Of a DNA stretch of 18,300 bases, positions 15,514 through 18,300 are shown piece by piece. Below the pieces are notes generated by a model. The model saw nothing but the letters and a program-made list of their open reading frames with translations. It did not search any database and was not told the DNA's origin. Position numbers and translations under genes: made by a program. The number at the start of each line of letters is the position of its first letter. Within the stretch, counting starts at the first letter, position 1. Location of the stretch: NCBI GenBank assembly GCA_913055925.1, contig CAJXLH010000015.1, forward strand, positions 1 through 18,300. The letters are read 5' to 3'. Origin of the DNA: an uncultured Maritalea sp. GTDB taxonomy: Bacteria > Pseudomonadota > Alphaproteobacteria > Rhizobiales > Devosiaceae.

Positions 15514-16254
15514 ATGCGGATTTTGGTATTCGGCGGCACCGGAGAAGCGATTGACTTGGCCAATGGCTTGGTGCGGCAAGGCCATCAAGTCACCACGTCT
15601 TTGGCTGGGGTAACGCGCAAACCGCGACTGCCCAACGGGCACATTCATACTGGCGGATTTGGTGGCGCGGACGGACTTTTCGACTATGTGTCGCGCAACG
15701 GTTTTCAATATCTGATCGACGCAACCCATCCCTTTGCCGCTCAGATTTCGTCGAACATTGTTGAGGCGGCAGAACGGGCCAACTTGCCAACGTTTCGATT
15801 GATGCGTCCGGCTTGGGAACCGAGTGCCGATGATGACTGGCAAACCGTCCCGAATATCAGTTCGGCTGCGTCCCATTTGGGCGATGGTGCGCGGGCATTG
15901 ATCACTGTTGGTCGCCAACATATCGAGCCGCTCATCCTTTACGACAGTTGCCAGATTTATGTGCGTGCGATTGAACATCCAGAGGTTATTCTTCCGCCCA
16001 ACGTGACCGTTATTTTGGAGCGTCCGCCGTTCCGGTTGGCCGATGAATTGGCTTTCATGCGCGACAAAGAAATCACCCATCTGGTGACTAAGAATGCCGG
16101 TGGCACGCAAACTGCGGCCAAACTTGAAGCGGCGCGAATGCTTGGCGTCAAAGTGATCATGATTGATCGCCCGGCGCTGCCCGATGCCAACGAAGTGTTT
16201 GACGTCGATGATGCGTTGCGGGCGGTTGCGGATCATTCAGCCTCTGCAGCCTGA
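15514..16254 (+). CDS. cobK: Precorrin-6A reductase
   Basis: CobK reduces precorrin-6A (or its cobalt form, as CbiJ) with NADPH, straight after the C1-methylation step carried out by CbiD. The protein has 246 residues, as expected. It opens with a Rossmann-like MRILVFGGTGEAIDLANGL. DATHPFAAQISSNIVEAAE, the GRQHIEPL segment, ERPPFRLADELAFM and HLVTKNAGGTQTAAKLEAA are all characteristic, with KNAGG and a C-terminal DRP as usual. The start ATG has an excellent GGGAGGTGA six bases upstream; an upstream TTG at 15499 is ignored. It follows cbiD by 21 bases, forming a two-gene unit. Its 3' end overlaps the converging cobM gene by 22 bases. Confidence 0.95.
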   Translation: MRILVFGGTGEAIDLANGLVRQGHQVTTSLAGVTRKPRLPNGHIHTGGFGGADGLFDYVSRNGFQYLIDATHPFAAQISSNIVEAAERANLPTFRLMRPAWEPSADDDWQTVPNISSAASHLGDGARALITVGRQHIEPLILYDSCQIYVRAIEHPEVILPPNVTVILERPPFRLADELAFMRDKEITHLVTKNAGGTQTAAKLEAARMLGVKVIMIDRPALPDANEVFDVDDALRAVADHSASAA

Positions 16255-17024
16255 CGGGATTTCTTTTTGCCTTTGTTGCGCAGCACGTGAGCAAAGTCAG
16301 CGCTATAGAGTTCGCTGTCTCGAAACTCTTTTTGGCCAAACACGTGCCCGACAAAGATCAACGCAGTGCGCGTAATCTTTTCTTTGCGGACCATCTCATG
16401 CATGCCGGAGAGCGTTGTTTTGATGTATTTCTCATCCGGCCAAGTGGCGCGATAGGCGATTATAACTGGGCAGTCTGAGCCATAGTAGGGCGTCAGCGCG
16501 TCTTCCACATATCGTAGATTGCGGATTGACAGGTGTATCGCCAATGTGGCGCGCGACTGGCCCAACACCTCTAGCGTTTCATGTTCCGGCATACCAGACG
16601 CTTTGCCCGAAGTGCGCGTAATAATGATCGTTTGCGCAATTTCGGGTAGCGTCAATTCGGTTTGCAGTTTTGCCGCAGCGCCTGCGAAAGCTGGAACGCC
16701 GGGCACGACCTCGTATGGGATATCCAAATCATCAAGTCGACGCATCTGTTCGGCCACCGCCCCGTAAATTGAGGGGTCGCCTGAATGAACCCGGGCAACA
16801 TCTTCACCGCGTTCGTGCGCGGCTTTGATATCTTCGATGATCTCGTCGAGATGCATTGGGGCTGTATCTTTGACCAACGCACCTTCCGGAGCTGCTTGAA
16901 CTGTTTCTTCAGGGACCAATGAGCCGGCAAAAAGACATGTTTGGCAACGCTCAATGAGCTTCAACCCGCGCACGGTGATCAAGTCTGCAGCGCCGGGACC
17001 GGCCCCGATGAAATATACAGTCAT
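16233..17024 (-). CDS. cobM: Precorrin-4 C11-methyltransferase
   Basis: CobM adds a methyl group at C11 of precorrin-4 from S-adenosylmethionine. The 263-residue protein is a tetrapyrrole methylase. Its N-terminus is MTVYFIGAGPGAADLITVRG, followed by FAGSLVP, HSGDPSIYGAVAEQMRRLD, a PGVPAFAGAAAKL segment and a C-terminal ALIFVGHVFGQKEFRDSELY. The signature GSLVP with HSGDPSIYGA separates it from the other methylases. The ATG overlaps the cobJ stop as ATGA, so the two are translated together. The last seven codons, a Lys/Arg/Glu-rich tail, overlap the end of cobK on the other strand. Confidence 0.96.
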   Translation of the reverse strand: MTVYFIGAGPGAADLITVRGLKLIERCQTCLFAGSLVPEETVQAAPEGALVKDTAPMHLDEIIEDIKAAHERGEDVARVHSGDPSIYGAVAEQMRRLDDLDIPYEVVPGVPAFAGAAAKLQTELTLPEIAQTIIITRTSGKASGMPEHETLEVLGQSRATLAIHLSIRNLRYVEDALTPYYGSDCPVIIAYRATWPDEKYIKTTLSGMHEMVRKEKITRTALIFVGHVFGQKEFRDSELYSADFAHVLRNKGKKKSRQAAEAE

Positions 17025-18300
17025 GATGCTTGGTCCATCTGAGTTGCTTTCTTCGCGTATCCACGCGGGGTGTAGGCAACTGTCTCGCCTGAACCGCGCG
17101 TAAAGCTTTTTGATTGAGAAGAACCGAACATCACAATTGTGAGCATGTCGATCTCTTCGGGGTTGAATTCACTGAGTGTGACCACACGCACTTTTTCTTC
17201 TGGGCGACCGAGATTTGATGCGATGACCACGGGTGTGTTGTCTGGTCTATGGCCAAGAAACTTCTCTTTTGCGATCTCAATCAAATCGGTGCGGCGCATA
17301 GAACGCGGGTTGTAAAACGCGGTGACAAAATCGCCAGCCGCTGCCGCATCAAGGCGTTTCAAGATATCCTCACGCGGCGTCAAAAGATCCGACAAGGAAA
17401 TGCAGCAGAAGTCGTGACCGATGAGCGCGCCAGATTTAGCTGCAGCTGCTTGGAATGCGGAGATACCGGGACAAGTTTCAACCGCCACGCGCTTTGCAGC
17501 ATCGGACAATGCGCGATCTCCGGTTGCATTGAGCAATTCATAGATGAGCGCGCCCATAGCGAATATGTTCGCATCTCCTGAACAGATGAGCGCCACCTGT
17601 TTGCCCTCACCTGCGATTTCCAGTGCATGACGCACACGTTTTTCTTCCTCGCCCAAGGCAAATCGATGCTCGGTCTGATTGGTCTTCGCATCCTCGGCCA
17701 AGTCAAGATAGAGGCCGTAACCAACCCAATCCGTTGCACGGCGTAGCGCTAAATCGGCAACCGGCGTGCGCAAGCTGTTTGTGCCGGGACCAAGACCGAC
17801 AAGGTAGAGTGCGCCAATTGGATGCCCAAATTTCTCTTCGTCAATCGGGTGCGTGCTGATGCCGAGCGCACATGTTGCCTTCGAGGTCTTCTGCTTTTCA
17901 ACCAACAATTCGCCAGCTTTAATGGCCGCGGCTTCGGCAACCGACGGCGTCCCGACTTCACTTTGGACGACGGTTGACGGGTTCGGCACCCTATGTCCTT
18001 CTTCGGACAGCTCTTCGGCGGAAAAAACGCGCAAAGGCACGTCAAAATGTCGAGCGGCGGCAGTGAAAGCGGCCTCATCAGACTTCAAATCTATTGTTGC
18101 AATTGCGGCGATGGCGAGTGGCGAGACACTATTTTCGCTAAGCGTTTTTTCGATCAGCTCAATCACATGATCTGCAGAACAATGCCGCTCACAACCCACG
18201 CCGACAACGATGTTCTTTGGCACGAAATGCAGCACATCAGATTGTTGGATTTGATGGTCAACAACTATGCTAACGCTCGCCTCGAACGCGACCAAGCCAC
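17021..18300 (-). CDS. cobJ: CbiG/CobE C-terminal domain fused to precorrin-3B C17-methyltransferase (5' end outside window)
   Basis: The frame is open to the right edge, so the N-terminus lies beyond the window; a TTG at 18295 is not a convincing start. About 426 codons are visible. Numbering from 18295, residues 28-145 form a CbiG C-terminal/CobE-like domain (IVVGVGCERHCSADH, IATIDLKSDEAAF, GTPSVAEAAAIKAG). From about 160 onward comes CobJ: ALYLVGLGPGTNSL, VGYGLYLDL, ICSGDANIFAMGALIYELL, ETCPGISAFQAAAAKSGA, AFYNPRSMRRTDLIEIA, and a C-terminal TIVMFGSSQSK. CobJ methylates C17 and contracts the ring; CbiG opens the lactone in the anaerobic route, and CobE is its aerobic relative. In fusions of this type a CbiG N-terminal domain usually precedes; I expect it just outside. 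The stop overlaps the cobM start (ATGA). Confidence 0.9.
   Translation of the reverse strand, partial: GLVAFEASVSIVVDHQIQQSDVLHFVPKNIVVGVGCERHCSADHVIELIEKTLSENSVSPLAIAAIATIDLKSDEAAFTAAARHFDVPLRVFSAEELSEEGHRVPNPSTVVQSEVGTPSVAEAAAIKAGELLVEKQKTSKATCALGISTHPIDEEKFGHPIGALYLVGLGPGTNSLRTPVADLALRRATDWVGYGLYLDLAEDAKTNQTEHRFALGEEEKRVRHALEIAGEGKQVALICSGDANIFAMGALIYELLNATGDRALSDAAKRVAVETCPGISAFQAAAAKSGALIGHDFCCISLSDLLTPREDILKRLDAAAAGDFVTAFYNPRSMRRTDLIEIAKEKFLGHRPDNTPVVIASNLGRPEEKVRVVTLSEFNPEEIDMLTIVMFGSSQSKSFTRGSGETVAYTPRGYAKKATQMDQAS

Noticed and set aside
15232..16236. A 334-codon frame on the minus strand opposite cobK
   Set aside because: It lies antisense to the 3' end of cbiD and all of cobK, both of which have full family motifs and, for cobK, a strong Shine-Dalgarno. 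Its translation is rich in Arg, His and Gln with no recognisable domain, as expected of a shadow frame.

Overview
The window looks like chromosomal DNA of an alphaproteobacterium, most probably one of the Hyphomicrobiales (Rhizobiales). The grounds are the moderately GC-rich base composition, an Entner-Doudoroff operon in the order zwf-pgl-edd, an aerobic-type cobalamin gene set (cobA, B, D, J, K, M, P, Q) that includes a CbiG/CobE-CobJ fusion, and a DUF6384-like gene at the left edge. This taxonomic call is inference from gene content. Genes are packed tightly, and no gene-free stretch exceeds 180 bases. I see no rRNA, tRNA, insertion sequence, CRISPR array or B12 riboswitch.

Region 1 (1-3139, + strand) holds the 3' end of a DUF6384-like gene coupled to a 494-residue coiled-coil protein of unknown function. 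A DUF1993 protein and a class I SAM-dependent methyltransferase follow. Region 2 (3136-8707, - strand) reads gspK-like amino-sugar kinase, zwf, pgl, edd, then a small lipoprotein. Together zwf, pgl and edd convert glucose-6-phosphate to 2-keto-3-deoxy-6-phosphogluconate; the aldolase gene eda is not in the window.

Region 3 (8708-8884) is the only sizeable intergenic gap and separates divergent transcription units. Region 4 (8885-18300) is a cobalamin cluster on alternating strands: DUF1636 protein and cobP (+); cobA-cobB-cobQ-cobD (-); cbiD-cobK (+); cobJ-cobM (-), with the cobJ fusion running off the right edge. CobA makes precorrin-2. The CobE/CbiG-CobJ fusion, CobM, CbiD (in place of CobF) and CobK carry out ring methylation, contraction and reduction. 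CobB and CobQ amidate the ring, CobD attaches the aminopropanol arm, and CobP activates the cobinamide with GTP. Genes for precorrin-2 C20 methylation (cobI), precorrin-3B synthase (cobG/Z), cobH, cobL and cobNST must lie elsewhere, possibly just beyond the right edge.

Most of the window is ordinary metabolism. The least understood part is the left-edge pair (DUF6384-like plus coiled-coil protein). Other points of interest are the pathway mosaic (CbiD and the CobE/CbiG-CobJ fusion among aerobic Cob enzymes), the kinase linked to the Entner-Doudoroff operon, and a possible leaderless cbiD start.
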